Made by a program: the position numbers and the translations under genes
Notes under the pieces: model-generated
What the model was told of the DNA's origin: nothing
The model's input: the letters and a program-made list of their open reading frames with translations, nothing else
Databases searched by the model: none
Source: Sordariomycetes sp. S80-01Y
Taxonomy: Eukaryota; Ascomycota; Sordariomycetes
Direction of reading: 5' to 3'
DNA: 64,000 nucleotides
NCBI GenBank assembly: GCA_037042185.1
Contig: JAXQJY010000029.1
Location: 1,612,001 to 1,676,000, forward strand
Part shown: one piece after another, positions 34,553 through 44,389 of the stretch
Layout: the number at the start of each line of letters is the position of its first letter
How positions within the stretch are numbered: the first letter of the stretch is position 1

Positions 34553-35266
34553 CGCGATGTGATCCTGGCCAGGCTGGACTGACTAGGGAGTGAGGGATAG
34601 TGAGGTGAGGTTGAAATTTGGATGAGTGAAGTGAAAGTGAAGGTGGGGTGTAGCGAGTTGAGTTTGTCGGCGCCAGCGATGACGCGGAGCCCAATGTGGT
34701 TAGCCTGGCCTTTGGTGACAGAATATCTGATCAGACATAAAGTCAGTCGTGTAAATATCATTACTATGCTCTACTTTCTGTTGCCCATGCCGCCACCACA
34801 CAGAGATATGTCTTATGTATTCGATATAAAGCCGGAAAAAGTTTATCATCTGATATATGGTGACAAGCGTTCCCGTTTCCGTACTGCATCGGCATCTGGC
34901 TGGCCTACAGAGTACGTTCTGGGCCCGACGAAAAGGAACCTCTAGCTCAGTCACTTCTACTCGCGGGTATCGATGTCAAAACCACGTCGATCAATTCTTG
35001 AGCCCCTTTGATCTTCATTGGTACCTCAATCAGAAAAAGCGAACCCCTTTAAAAAGGGGTAGCAGGACGACCCTGGATGGACAAATGGTGGGGTTAGCAC
35101 CGAAATGGCTTAGCCCATGTCTCACCGCCCGGCAATTCCCAAAATTTTGGAAATGGTCGACCGCCACCGAAATCTCGGCGCAGAATTTCTGGACAGGTCC
35201 ATCAATCAACCCCAATTGATCGTCAGCCTTTCCCCCTCGCGACACCCAAACAGAAAAGTCGCAAAC
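34553..35266. other. Divergent promoter, GIR2 and PUF6
   Basis: 714 bp between two translation-related genes. It carries an inverted STRE-like pair (listed separately). An ATG at 35117 is in frame with PUF6 without intervening stops but probably lies in the 5' UTR. Confidence 0.55.
35043..35060. promoter_or_regulatory. Inverted CCCCT/AGGGG pair upstream of PUF6
   Basis: Arms ACCCCTTT and AAAGGGGT around an AA spacer, perfectly complementary. CCCCT and AGGGG are the stress response element (STRE) read by Msn2/4-type factors (SebA in Aspergillus). It lies about 210 bp before the PUF6 start. The function is an inference. Confidence 0.4.
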
Positions 35267-37378
35267 ATGGCTGCTAAGGGCTCCGTTGTCGATAAGAAGC
35301 GCAAGGCTTCTTCAAGCATGAAAGACAACAAGACGAAGAAGCCCAAGGTCGAGAAGAAGCCAGCGGCGCCACGCGAGTCTGAGTCGGATGACTTTGAGGA
35401 CTTCTCCGATTCCGAGGATGGAGGTGCTATGTTGGTAGATGATGAGGAGCCGAAAAAGGATTCGAAGAAGGCTTCCAATGGCAAGACGTTCGAACGAGGT
35501 AAGGTGTCGTTAGATCTTGACCAGGATTCGCTGCTAACCATGTACGCAGACTCGGGCCAAAGCTCGCGCGAATCCCACGCAAAGCAGAAACAACTCGCCC
35601 TTGAGCGCAAAGCAGCAAAGCCCCTCGCCGACGAAGTGGCCCGCACGAAGAAGATCTGGGAGCGCCTTCGCATCAAGTCGAGCGTACCAAAGGACGAGCG
35701 CCAGAAGCTTGTAGACGAGCTCTTCACCATCATCACTGGTCGCATGCGCGACTTTGTCCTCAAGCATGACGCCGTCCGCGCTGTTCAGACTGCTATCAAG
35801 TACTCGACTTCTACACAACGGAAGCAGATTGCGAAGGAGCTGCAAGGCGCGTATGCGCAGCTCGCGGAAAGTCGCTATGCCAAGTTTTTGATCGGGAAGT
35901 TGCTGGTGCAGAACGATGAGGAGATCAGAAACGTCATCATTCCCGAATTCTATGGCAAGGTCCGAAAGTTGATCAACCACCCAGAGGCTTCATGGATTCT
36001 GGACGATGTCTACCGCACGGTAGCCACAAAGGAGCAGAAGGCTATGCTCCTGAGGGAATGGTACGGTCCGGAGTTCGCCATCAAGGAAATGACCAAAACC
36101 GAAGCGAAGCCGACTGCCGATCTCAAGCAGATCCTCACCGACGATCCTGGCAAGAGAGGCACCATCATGAAGAGCTTGTGGGACATGATCAACTCTTTGG
36201 TCCAGAAGCGAATGACCGGCTTCACCATGCTTCACGACGCCATGTTGCAGTACTTTTTGAACACTGAGCAAGGGACCGAGGACTTCACAGAGTTCAATGA
36301 GCTCGTTAAGGGGGATGAGACTGGCGACCTGCTGAAGAACTTGGCATTCACCAAGTCTGGTGCTCGATTGGTGTGCCTGTTACTGGCACACGGTACAGCA
36401 AAGGACCGGAAGCACCTTCTCAAGGCCTACAAGGATACCATCCACCTGATGGCCGCCGACCCCTACGCTCACGTTGTTATCCTAACGGCATACGACGTCA
36501 TTGATGACACAAAGCTGACATCGAAGTCAATATTCCCTGAGCTGTTTGGCGAGGACAAGGAGCAACTAGCACAGAATGTTCTTGAGGTTGTCAACAACGT
36601 CTATGCACGGACGACAGTCCTGTATCTCTTCGAAGGGTTGTCGAAGGCTCTGTTCCCTGCCGGGCAGGCATTCGATATCGATACCTTAAAGGAGGTGCAC
36701 GAGATTCGCAAAACCACCAGCAAAAAGGACGTTGATGTCAGGCGATTGGAGCTCGTTGCAGCTTTCTCCCCCCAGCTCATCGAAGCCGTTCTTACCTCGC
36801 CTCGAGATCTCACCGCGACCACGTTCGGCTGCCAATTCGTTGCGGATGTCCTGCTCGACTGCGTCGGCGACAAGCAGGCAGCCCTAGAAGCGGTCGCGCA
36901 ATGCGCAGAGGGTGACCCCAGCCAGGAGATCGTGGCAGGCGAGGAAGGCAGCATACCCTCACCGCATATCTCGCAGTCGGCCTTTGGCAGCAGAATGCTG
37001 AAGTCTCTGATTCAAGGTGGCCGGTACGACAAGGCGGCTGGCAAGGTCATTCCTGTCGACCCCCCTCTGCAGTTTGCCAATATCCTGTACCCTGTCATCC
37101 AAGAGCGACTAGTCGAATGGGCAACCGGGCCTGGGTCATTCGTGGTGGTCGGTCTGGCAGAGGCGGGCGACTTCAGCGAGAAAGATGCGCTGAAGAAAAC
37201 GCTCAAGAAGAACAAGAAGCTGCTGGAGAAGGCAGCTACGGAGCCTACTGCGGAGCAACTAGCCGCCAAGGCTGCGGCCGAGGAGCAGGAGCAAAAGGGT
37301 GGTAAGAAGGCTAAGAAGAACAAGGGCGAAAAGCCAGTGGGGAACATGGGGAGCAAGATTCTGCTCGAGACGCTGTAG
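35267..37378 (+). CDS. PUF6: Pumilio-family protein Puf6
   Basis: Nucleolar Pumilio-like RNA-binding protein involved in 60S assembly and, in yeast, repression of ASH1 mRNA. Exons 35267-35498 and 35550-37378 give 686 residues. The 51-nt intron (GTAAGG donor, GCTAAC branch, GCAG end) is in frame and stop-free; I removed it because SRESHAKQKQLALERKAAKP should follow directly on the acidic/basic N-terminus. After a Lys-rich nuclear signal (KKRKASSSMKDNKTKKPKVEKK) and acidic patch, Puf repeats begin at KIWERLRIKSSVPKDERQKL and include HDAVRAVQTAIKYSTSTQRKQI. The C-terminus is a Lys-rich tail. Start chosen at MAAKGSVVDKK; an in-frame ATG 50 codons upstream precedes unconserved sequence. Confidence 0.92.
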   Translation: MAAKGSVVDKKRKASSSMKDNKTKKPKVEKKPAAPRESESDDFEDFSDSEDGGAMLVDDEEPKKDSKKASNGKTFERGKVSLDLDQDSLLTMYADSGQSSRESHAKQKQLALERKAAKPLADEVARTKKIWERLRIKSSVPKDERQKLVDELFTIITGRMRDFVLKHDAVRAVQTAIKYSTSTQRKQIAKELQGAYAQLAESRYAKFLIGKLLVQNDEEIRNVIIPEFYGKVRKLINHPEASWILDDVYRTVATKEQKAMLLREWYGPEFAIKEMTKTEAKPTADLKQILTDDPGKRGTIMKSLWDMINSLVQKRMTGFTMLHDAMLQYFLNTEQGTEDFTEFNELVKGDETGDLLKNLAFTKSGARLVCLLLAHGTAKDRKHLLKAYKDTIHLMAADPYAHVVILTAYDVIDDTKLTSKSIFPELFGEDKEQLAQNVLEVVNNVYARTTVLYLFEGLSKALFPAGQAFDIDTLKEVHEIRKTTSKKDVDVRRLELVAAFSPQLIEAVLTSPRDLTATTFGCQFVADVLLDCVGDKQAALEAVAQCAEGDPSQEIVAGEEGSIPSPHISQSAFGSRMLKSLIQGGRYDKAAGKVIPVDPPLQFANILYPVIQERLVEWATGPGSFVVVGLAEAGDFSEKDALKKTLKKNKKLLEKAATEPTAEQLAAKAAAEEQEQKGGKKAKKNKGEKPVGNMGSKILLETL

Positions 37379-38462
37379 AGGCTAGAATCATGATCTGAAT
37401 TTGAAGCGTTATATGGGCCCATTAGCCAATTTTCCTCTGTGTTGTTTGGAAACGTGGTCTTGATTCAAGGATCAGAGTAGCTACTGGCTGCTCGCCTGTG
37501 GTCGGTGAGACGTTGGAGTACAGTAGTCGTACCGTTCAACCATGGCGGACACAAGCCGAGGAAGTGCCTGGTGGTACGGGACGTTCAAGAAGGTGGGCAT
37601 TTCCCGGATGACGAGGTTCAGAGATCCTAATGATGCGCATTCTTTACGAGTATCGTAAATTAAGACTTTGACTTTTTGGAGCGTGGTCCTGAGTAGCGCC
37701 TGATTTTACGCTCGCGTGAGGCTGGTGTGTCAAAAGGGGTCCTTCGTTGCACAGCATGGTCTTGACCCTTCTCGAGACGGCAGTTTCACCTTGGGGTTGT
37801 ACCTCACCGCGGCTTCAACTTTGAACTCACCATGTGAGTCTCTGAATGGTATCATTACATCGAGCCCCGTGGCGATGGCAGAAAAGTATCAGCGGAAAAG
37901 GGGGGTCCTAGCTAAGCAAACGGGTAGGTGACCCGAGCCACGGCTACGGCCCAGATGCGAAAGTCGCCGAGTATCACGTCTGAAAGAAAGGATATCATGT
38001 CAGTAGCGAGAAGCACAGCCGGCTCAGCAGCTACTTGCATCGATTGTCGCTTCTGTTGGCGGTGTGTGGGCGGGAGGTCAACTGCCGACGGTTGTGAACC
38101 TCGATAGCACGACTTGTAACCTCGATTCGCAACAACTGAGGGCCCGTCTGATCTGCCTGAGGTCACAACCACTAGCACCGGCTGCAGATTTTCCACCATC
38201 ACTGTAGACAGTTCTAGCGCCCTGTTTCTCATGTCGTCACGCCTCACCAAGCAAGCTGGACTTGTCAACCAACTCAACCTCTGACGGCGGTAGAGTCCAA
38301 GCTTGAAACGTCGAGACATGCTGGGATCGGTAGCTTAAGTCAATTCTTTTCTTCCTCCCTCATCTTTTCGCAGCCTCGCGTGCTTGAGTCACAGCTTAGG
38401 ATTTGCCCGTCAACATCACTCGCCCGCCTGTGCACGGTTCTAGGTCGCAAACCCTTCCAACA
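37379..38462. other. Intergenic, upstream of the membrane protein gene
   Basis: About 1.1 kb after PUF6. The longest frame (135 codons, 37912-38319 minus) has no motif. It likely holds the PUF6 3' UTR and the promoter of the next gene. Confidence 0.55.
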
Positions 38463-39457
38463 ATGGCAAAAGATCTCGCCCCTCGCCAGTTCTTTACCCT
38501 CCCCTCGTGGGTTCCTCAACCCCCATTGCGAACGGAATCCGAAGAATCTGAGGCGCCCTCTGAAACAACCCTCTTCCCGCTGCCTGAGCCATCCGAGGAC
38601 GGCAGACCTGCATCTACGAAGCGGGATGACCCTAGGAGCTCCGTCGTGATGGAGGAATCGACTATCTCTCGTGGACTCACCACGAAGACCGACTCGGGGA
38701 GAACCGTCACTGTGCCGAACGACGAGGTCGTCACCGTTACAAGGCGCACTACTATCGTTACTGATAAACCGCCCAGCTTTACTACCATCCCGACAGTGAC
38801 CACACTGCCTCCTCGGCCACCGCCTGATCAAACTCCCACGTCTACTGCTCCAATCGAAAGTGGCACAAACGTTGAGAGCGATGGAGCGCCACCAGCCACT
38901 GGCTTGTTCATCGGTGTCGGCGTCGGCGGTGCTGCCTTGGTGGCGCTCTTCGTCATTGCGGGGATCATCATCAAGCGCCGACTGAAAAGGCGTCGTGAAG
39001 AGGGAGCGGCTACGACGAGGAACGACGAGGATTTCGGTGTGGGTGATAGGGATGAGAAGTACTTCCCTCAGCAGATGTCGGCACACACGACGGGTGACAC
39101 TCAAGTCACTCAGGCTAGCGGTGATCCCTTTGCCCCCTTTGGAGGTAGAAATCTTCATTTCTCTTCCCTGAGAAACCGGACTAACATTGAGCAGGACGGG
39201 TTGATGTGAACTCAGACTACCCCAACCGTCCAGCAAGCAACACCTTCGAGATGGATGCAAGGCCTGCGGTCCCGGTCGAGCTGCCCGATAATGCAGTCAC
39301 CTACGCTGCTCCATCCCCCTCGTGCCCTCCTCCTGCTCGCTCCGCATCGGCGAACACACACAAGATGGATCCTCGAGCGAACCTGGAGGTCATCCAGGAC
39401 GACGACGGCAACCAGGAGTGCATCAACCACTGGAACCAGTACCGAGTCATGGGGTAG
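38463..39457 (+). CDS. Single-pass membrane protein, unknown function
   Basis: Not a family I can name with confidence. Exons 38463-39144 and 39195-39457 (50-nt intron, GTAGAA donor) encode 314 residues. There is no cleavable signal peptide after MAKDLAPRQFFTLPSW. Residues ~25-160 are Ser/Thr/Pro-rich, with a Thr-rich stretch (TVTVPNDEVVTVTRRTTIVT), and look like an O-glycosylated outer segment. One strong membrane helix (GLFIGVGVGGAALVALFVIAG) is followed at once by basic residues KRRLKRRRE, fixing the C-terminus in the cytosol. The cytosolic tail is ~130 residues, ends EVIQDDDGNQECINHWNQYRVMG and is probably the conserved part. The layout recalls Mid2/Wsc-type sensors and Skg6-like proteins, but the evidence is topology only. 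Confidence 0.75.
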
Positions 39458-39985
39458 AGATGAAGAGAACCAACTTTCTAGAAGGGCTATCTGTGTCGGC
39501 TGAAATGAATTAAGGGTTTCTGAGATCAGTCATCTTCAAGGCGTTTGGAGGGGATACCCGTTTCTTATGTACATCAGGTCTGGCACCTTGACACCATCTG
39601 CTAGAGCCTGGACGAGGGACCTTTGGATCGTCGAAGAGCTTGAAGGAGAGTTCAGGGGTGGAATAGGTAGATGCCAGGTGAATAACGTCTGAACGTTCTC
39701 TTTTGAGTTTGCCCGTGGCTCTAAGCTCGAATACGATAAGCGATCCCTTATACCCCGTACAGGTGGCGCACTATCTGTGGTATGAAACGTACTGACTTCC
39801 AATCTTCTCCTTGCAAGTAAAGCAACGCATTTTATCCAGTCTGCTCCATGCCCCAACGCCCAAAATGCAAAGCCAGCCCTGGACTAAGTCTGTCCCACCT
39901 GGCATCTCCATATCTCGAAGCGGCGTGCGTCCGTGTGCCTTGATTACAAGTTCGAGGCGCGATGCTGCTCTGCGTCAGGACCCCC
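39458..39985. other. Convergent 3' spacer
   Basis: 528 bp between the membrane protein gene and RPB4. No open frame with features; presumed 3' UTRs. Confidence 0.55.
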
Positions 39986-40482
39986 TCACCTGTTCTGCAG
40001 CTTGCTGATCTCCTCAAGCAGCGCTTGCAAGTCACTATCCTCGATCTTGTCCTGCAGACTCGGTATCAACGTCTTGGCCTCATCCGCACCTTCACAGCAT
40101 AGGCTCCCTGCAGACGTGTTAGCACCCGTTGCGGCTCCCTCTCCATCTCTTCAGCGGGTAGTGACGTACCAAGCTGCGCCCGTTCAAACTTCTCCAGGTT
40201 CCCCTGCGCACTCAGCAGTCTCTCCACGGCCTCGACGTTCTCCTTCTGCGTGAACCGCGCAAAGTGATCCAGGTAATTCAGCGTCGTGTTCAGCATCTCG
40301 GTCTCGTTGACGTTCTTTCGGTCGTTGCGGCGCTTCGCGACCAGCGCGTTGAGGACCAGCGCGGCCTCGGAGAGGGTGAGGGTGTCGACGCCCTGGAACT
40401 CGCCTAGGTTGAGCTCTGCCTCGGCGCGCTCGTTGCCCGGGGGAGGGGGCTTGGGGCGCGAGGTTCGCTGGTGGTTGGACAT
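39986..40482 (-). CDS. RPB4: RNA polymerase II subunit Rpb4
   Basis: Stalk subunit of RNA polymerase II (pairs with Rpb7), also linked to mRNA export and decay. Exons 40482-40170 and 40107-39986 with a 62-nt intron (GTACGT donor) give 144 residues. The N-terminus is Pro/Lys-rich (MSNHQRTSRPKPPPPGNE). The core contains LTLSEAALVLNALVAKRRND and LNTTLNYLDHFARFTQKENVEAVERLL. The spliced C-terminus EAKTLIPSLQDKIEDSDLQALLEEI is canonical Rpb4. The frame is open for a further 119 codons upstream, to an ATG at 40839, but that segment is unlike any Rpb4 and probably is 5' UTR. Divergent from TRS23. Confidence 0.95.
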
Positions 40483-40990
40483 GGTCGCGGGAGGGGAGCG
40501 AGGGTTTGCGGAAGCGCGGTGCGGGAGATGGGTGAGAAAGGTGGCTGCTGTTGTTTCGTGAAGTTGGAGTGGATGGTTGGAGCTTAGGGACCAGGGTATA
40601 AAGTCATTGTTGGTTTGGGGGACGCTAAGCCTCATTGGGTGCCGTAGCGACGTCGCGGCTGTGCCTGCAGTGCAGCTCAACCCGACGTCGAATCCGATGC
40701 TTAGCAGGCACACAATAGCAACGACTCCAGGACGTATTCTATGATTCCCGGCGGCGATCAACATTTTGATTCTCTCATTGTTCTCCATTTCAAGACTTGT
40801 CCAGCACCGTTCTGCAGCTGAACTGACTGAGTGCTCCATCCAGCGGTCGCGATCAACTCATTGTCAGGAGGTATACCGCAAAGCCACCCCTTCCTCTGCG
40901 CTCCACCATCGCCGCCTCGTATTGCTTTTCACGGCACCAGAGACGCATCAGGTTGGAAGTTGAAGGGCCTCACAGGAGGTCTCGGTCGTC
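40483..40990. other. Divergent promoter, RPB4 and TRS23
   Basis: 508 bp between the start codons. On the minus strand it is open in frame with RPB4, which appears to be chance. No other gene seen. Confidence 0.55.
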
Positions 40991-41553
40991 ATGTACGTTG
41001 TGCCGCGGCACTCGCGCTCTCCTCGAAATCGCAAGCTCACAGCCACCCAGGACCGTCTTCGCTCTCATCGTCATCAACAAGGCCGGTGGCTTAGTCTACA
41101 ACAAGAACTTCCACGATGGCCTCAACCAGATCAGCACAAACGACTACCTCGTCTTGGCTGGCACGTTCCATGGGTAAGCAGAGCGCTCACCCGGCGTCTT
41201 GGATCTCTCCCGCCCAGCTGACTCCCGCCAGTGTTCATGCCATCACATCCCGCCTTACACCCATAAAGGCGCCACCACATCAGCCAGGCGAGCGACCAGA
41301 GCCCCAAGCAGGATTGGAGGTCCTGGAAACGGAGAACTTCCGCATGCAATGCTTCAACACCCTGACAGGGACCAAGTTCCTGCTGTTCACTGACACGACG
41401 CAAACGAACGTCGACGTTACCATGAGGAAGGTGTATGATCTGTACTCTGACTATGTCATGAAGAATCCGTTCTACAGCTTGGAGATGCCCATTCGGTGCG
41501 AGATTTTTGATAGAAAGCTGGCGTCGTACATTAGGGAAATCAACAACAGGTAG
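40991..41553 (+). CDS. TRS23: TRAPP complex subunit Trs23
   Basis: Core subunit of the TRAPP tethering complexes that act as Ypt1/Rab1 exchange factor in ER-Golgi traffic (TRAPPC4 in human). The reading that fits the family has a start codon split by an intron: AT at 40991-40992, a 58-nt GT-AG intron, then G at 41051, giving MTVFALIVINKAGGL, the usual Trs23 beginning. Exon 2 is 41051-41173 and exon 3 is 41232-41553. The product is 148 residues of longin-like fold. Conserved blocks are STNDYLVLAGTFHGVHAI (across the second splice), FRMQCFNTLTGTKFLLFTD and YSDYVMKNPFYSLEMPIRCEIFD. No alternative ATG in the frame is visible nearby. Divergent from RPB4, convergent with RPN10. Confidence 0.93.
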
Positions 41554-41693
41554 CAGCGGCGGCAGCCCAAGAAACCAAGTCAAGCATATCATCGAGACTG
41601 GCCGTTCTCTTCAGCGTAGTCTCGTCTATTCCCGACCGGCGATCTTGTGTACACCAGCGCCCCAACGCCGTCAGAGTGAAGGCACAAGCTAGC

Positions 41694-42594
41694 CTACGAC
41701 GTGTCCATCTTATCGTTATCCCCATCCTTCTTCCCGCTCCCACTGCCACCAGCCTCGTCTTCCTCCTTCACATCCCCCAGAGACGCCTTTTTAGCCGCGT
41801 CTTCCTCATCCTTGGCCTTCTTCTCCTGTCTCGCCTTCTCTTCCTCCATACTCATACGCAGCGCGAGGGCCAGCTCCGGCTCCATGCTGGGATCGATGCC
41901 GAACTCGAACTCTTCGTTCGCGGCGCCGCCGTCACCGCCGCCAGCGTCGGCGTTATCGCCGAGGAGGATCGGACTGGAGACGAGTTGGTCGCCGAGTAGC
42001 TTGGAGCTGGGTGGGAATACGCAAAGGTGGGATCCCTCGTTGCTCTTGACGGCTTCGTTGAACGCCTCGAGCTTCTTCTGTGTCGCGTCATCGTCGAGCT
42101 CGCCGAAAAGAACAAAGTCGACGGTTGTGTTGCCCTTCTTCATCTTTTTCGCGAGCTGGACGAGTTCTTTCTGTTCGTCGGCGATGGGCGAGCAGACGAA
42201 GACTACTATCCTTTGTCGTTGCGAGCGATTCTGTCGGTGCTTCAGTGCAAGCTGAGGGTACGTTAGCGGCGACATCTTCAGCTACTCTCTGTGATATACG
42301 TACAGCTCCTACTTGAATGGCCGTCTTCAAGTGCGATGAGCCACCCAGCTTCTTCTTCGTCCGGTGCAGACCATCCAGAATCTTGCCCTGTTCTGTGGTC
42401 AAAGTGACAAGCACCTCAGGTCCCTTTCCGCCCATGCTCATCAGACCCACCGACGACTCGGGGTTGCCGTTGGTAACAGTATTGAAAAGCGTGTTGACCG
42501 CATCGGACTGAGCATCGAACCGGGTGGGTTGGTAGTCGCCATTCCTGCTGCTCTCGCTGTTGTCGACGACAACCATCACCGCCTCGAGAGGCAT
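41694..42594 (-). CDS. RPN10: 26S proteasome subunit Rpn10
   Basis: Ubiquitin receptor of the 19S regulatory particle at the base-lid junction. Exons 42594-42304 and 42251-41694 (52-nt intron, GTACGT donor, GCTAAC branch) encode 282 residues. The N-terminal VWA domain begins MPLEAVMVVVDNSESSRNGD and runs to about residue 190, with LALKHRQNRSQRQRIVVFV restored by splicing. The ubiquitin-interacting motif is clear: EFGIDPSMEPELALALRMSMEEE near residue 215-235. The C-terminal tail is charged and low in complexity. Length and order match fungal Rpn10. Divergent from the borealin gene. Confidence 0.96.
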
Positions 42595-43081
42595 CTTTGC
42601 GAACTTGATTCGGAATGAAGAGACGGGGGTAGTCGAAGTTGAAGAATCACGGCCAAGAGGGGGAAGATTCCGATTATGTTGCCGTGTGGTGTTGTTTGGA
42701 AGGCGATGGCTGATGATCCGCGAGAGCTCCAGTAGCTGCCGATGTCGTAACGGTGTTCAGCCTGCGCGGGCACTGAAAGGTGACGGTAGAGGTACCTTGA
42801 AAAGGCTACAATTATGGGCGGCTCAAATGTACAGCTACGGAGAGAGCATCCAGGGCAGAGGGCGGCGGGGCCGGTTAGCTCTGCTTATGTAAGGGTTCCG
42901 CAGCTGCACCGGGTTTGTTTACTTTCAGCTCTCAACCACCACACCTGGCGGCTTTAGCGTATGCTTAACGACAATCGACAACAACACTCAACCACGTACT
43001 CGACTCAATACTCGAATCATACCAGTTTGAAAACTTTCTAAAAGAGAAACAGCCTCGTGAATTACGGAAGATTTTTTCCAA
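42595..43081. other. Divergent promoter, RPN10 and NBL1
   Basis: 487 bp. I see no clear proteasome element (GGTGGCAAA) or gene in it. Confidence 0.5.
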
Positions 43082-44218
43082 ATGGCGCCCGGACGGCCCA
43101 AAAAGCGCGACTCGACGCCTGCCGAGCACTTCGAAAGCGTCTCGACGCCAAAACATCAAAGAAGCCCCATCAAACAGAGGAAAATGGGCGTCAACGCGCA
43201 GCAGAAGCAAGCTCTCATTGATAATCTGCAGCTGGAGAGTCCGTTCTCTCTGCCCGTAGCAGCTGATGTATGCTAACTCCCACAGTCACCGAACGCGCTA
43301 GGAGGCTACGAGCACAGTACAACCTACAAGCTCAGGGCATGCGCACACGGATCGAGATAAGGATAGGGCGAATCCCAATGTCGATGCGAAAGATGAAGAT
43401 GGGCGACCTCATGCAAATGATTGCCGAGAAGGAGCAACGAGCGGCTTTGGGCTCAAGGCCACCACCTGTCCCGGCCAAGGACGCGCCCGCCAGAAGCCCT
43501 CAGAAGGCTATGCCTGCTCCTGCGCAAACAAGTAGGGCTGGGAGAGGACAAAAGCGCACGAGGTGAGCCGATTTGACCCAGAGGAGTCCATAAGCAGTTG
43601 TTAACCTTGGACAGTGACGTGTTCAACGGCGACAAGGAGAACGAGAACATCGAGAACCCAAAGAAGAAAACCCGGGGGGCCAATGGCGACAGCGGTCCAG
43701 TACGACCTGGGCAAGTCCTCTCGCCCACCTCGTCGAATTCACGTCTCAACAACGGACGCCCTGTTTCACCTGCCAAATCCCAAATAGCACGGCCGGGATC
43801 CCCGCTTAAGGGCGGATCGCGAACCGCTGCGGCCACAAGCATGCTCTCCAACTTTGTGGAGAAGGCCAAATCAACGCGCGCAGGAGGCACCAGGAAAGTG
43901 ACAACAACTTCCAACACAAGCGCGAGTTCGGCCGCCGCGCCCACGGCCAAGCCCAAACGCGCTGCCCCTGCAGCTTCCAGAGCCCCGGCTTCCAGACCAG
44001 CCACCAGGACAGGCCGGCGTGCCAGTGCAAATAGCGAGACGAGCGAAGCGAGCAACGGGACGGTCGCGAGGAAAGGTGCTACGTCGAGGGCTGGTCAGAG
44101 CTCTGCTAAGAAGACCACAAGCAACTTTACGAAAGGAACTATGAATTCGAACGCAAAAGCCAAGCCAACGGTCGCTCCGACGACACGGGCTGGTAGGGTG
44201 CTTCGCAACCGGGGCTGA
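43082..44218 (+). CDS. NBL1: Borealin-like chromosomal passenger protein
   Basis: Borealin N-terminal domain protein (yeast Nbl1), which links INCENP/Sli15 and survivin/Bir1 to Aurora B in the chromosomal passenger complex. Exons 43082-43238, 43286-43562 and 43615-44218 give 345 residues. The helical signature QKQALIDNLQLE-ITERARRLRAQY forms across intron 1, whose GTCCGT donor is unusual but is followed by GCTAAC and CACAG. It continues RIEIRIGRIPMSMRKMKMGDLM. The remaining 220 residues are a basic, Ser/Ala/Lys-rich tail with a KEN-like ENEN region after SDVFNGDK, typical of longer filamentous-fungal borealins. Nuclear, centromeric during mitosis by family knowledge. Confidence 0.9.
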
Positions 44219-44389
44219 AGAGGGAGGCATGCATGCCGGTGGTGTGTCTATCCTGTGGGAGTTTGGAACATGCTTATATGGACTGGGGGTTTGGCGTTTT
44301 TGGACGAGGGAATTCGAAGGAACGGAGTTCATGTGTTTATGCAATTGATGATGAACCGATCAGATCACAACAGCTGTAGTCCGCTCTCC

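Noticed and set aside
38340-39260. A 306-codon antisense frame opposite the membrane protein gene
   Set aside because: No domain or plausible composition; the sense strand has a membrane helix, a consensus intron and a coherent protein.
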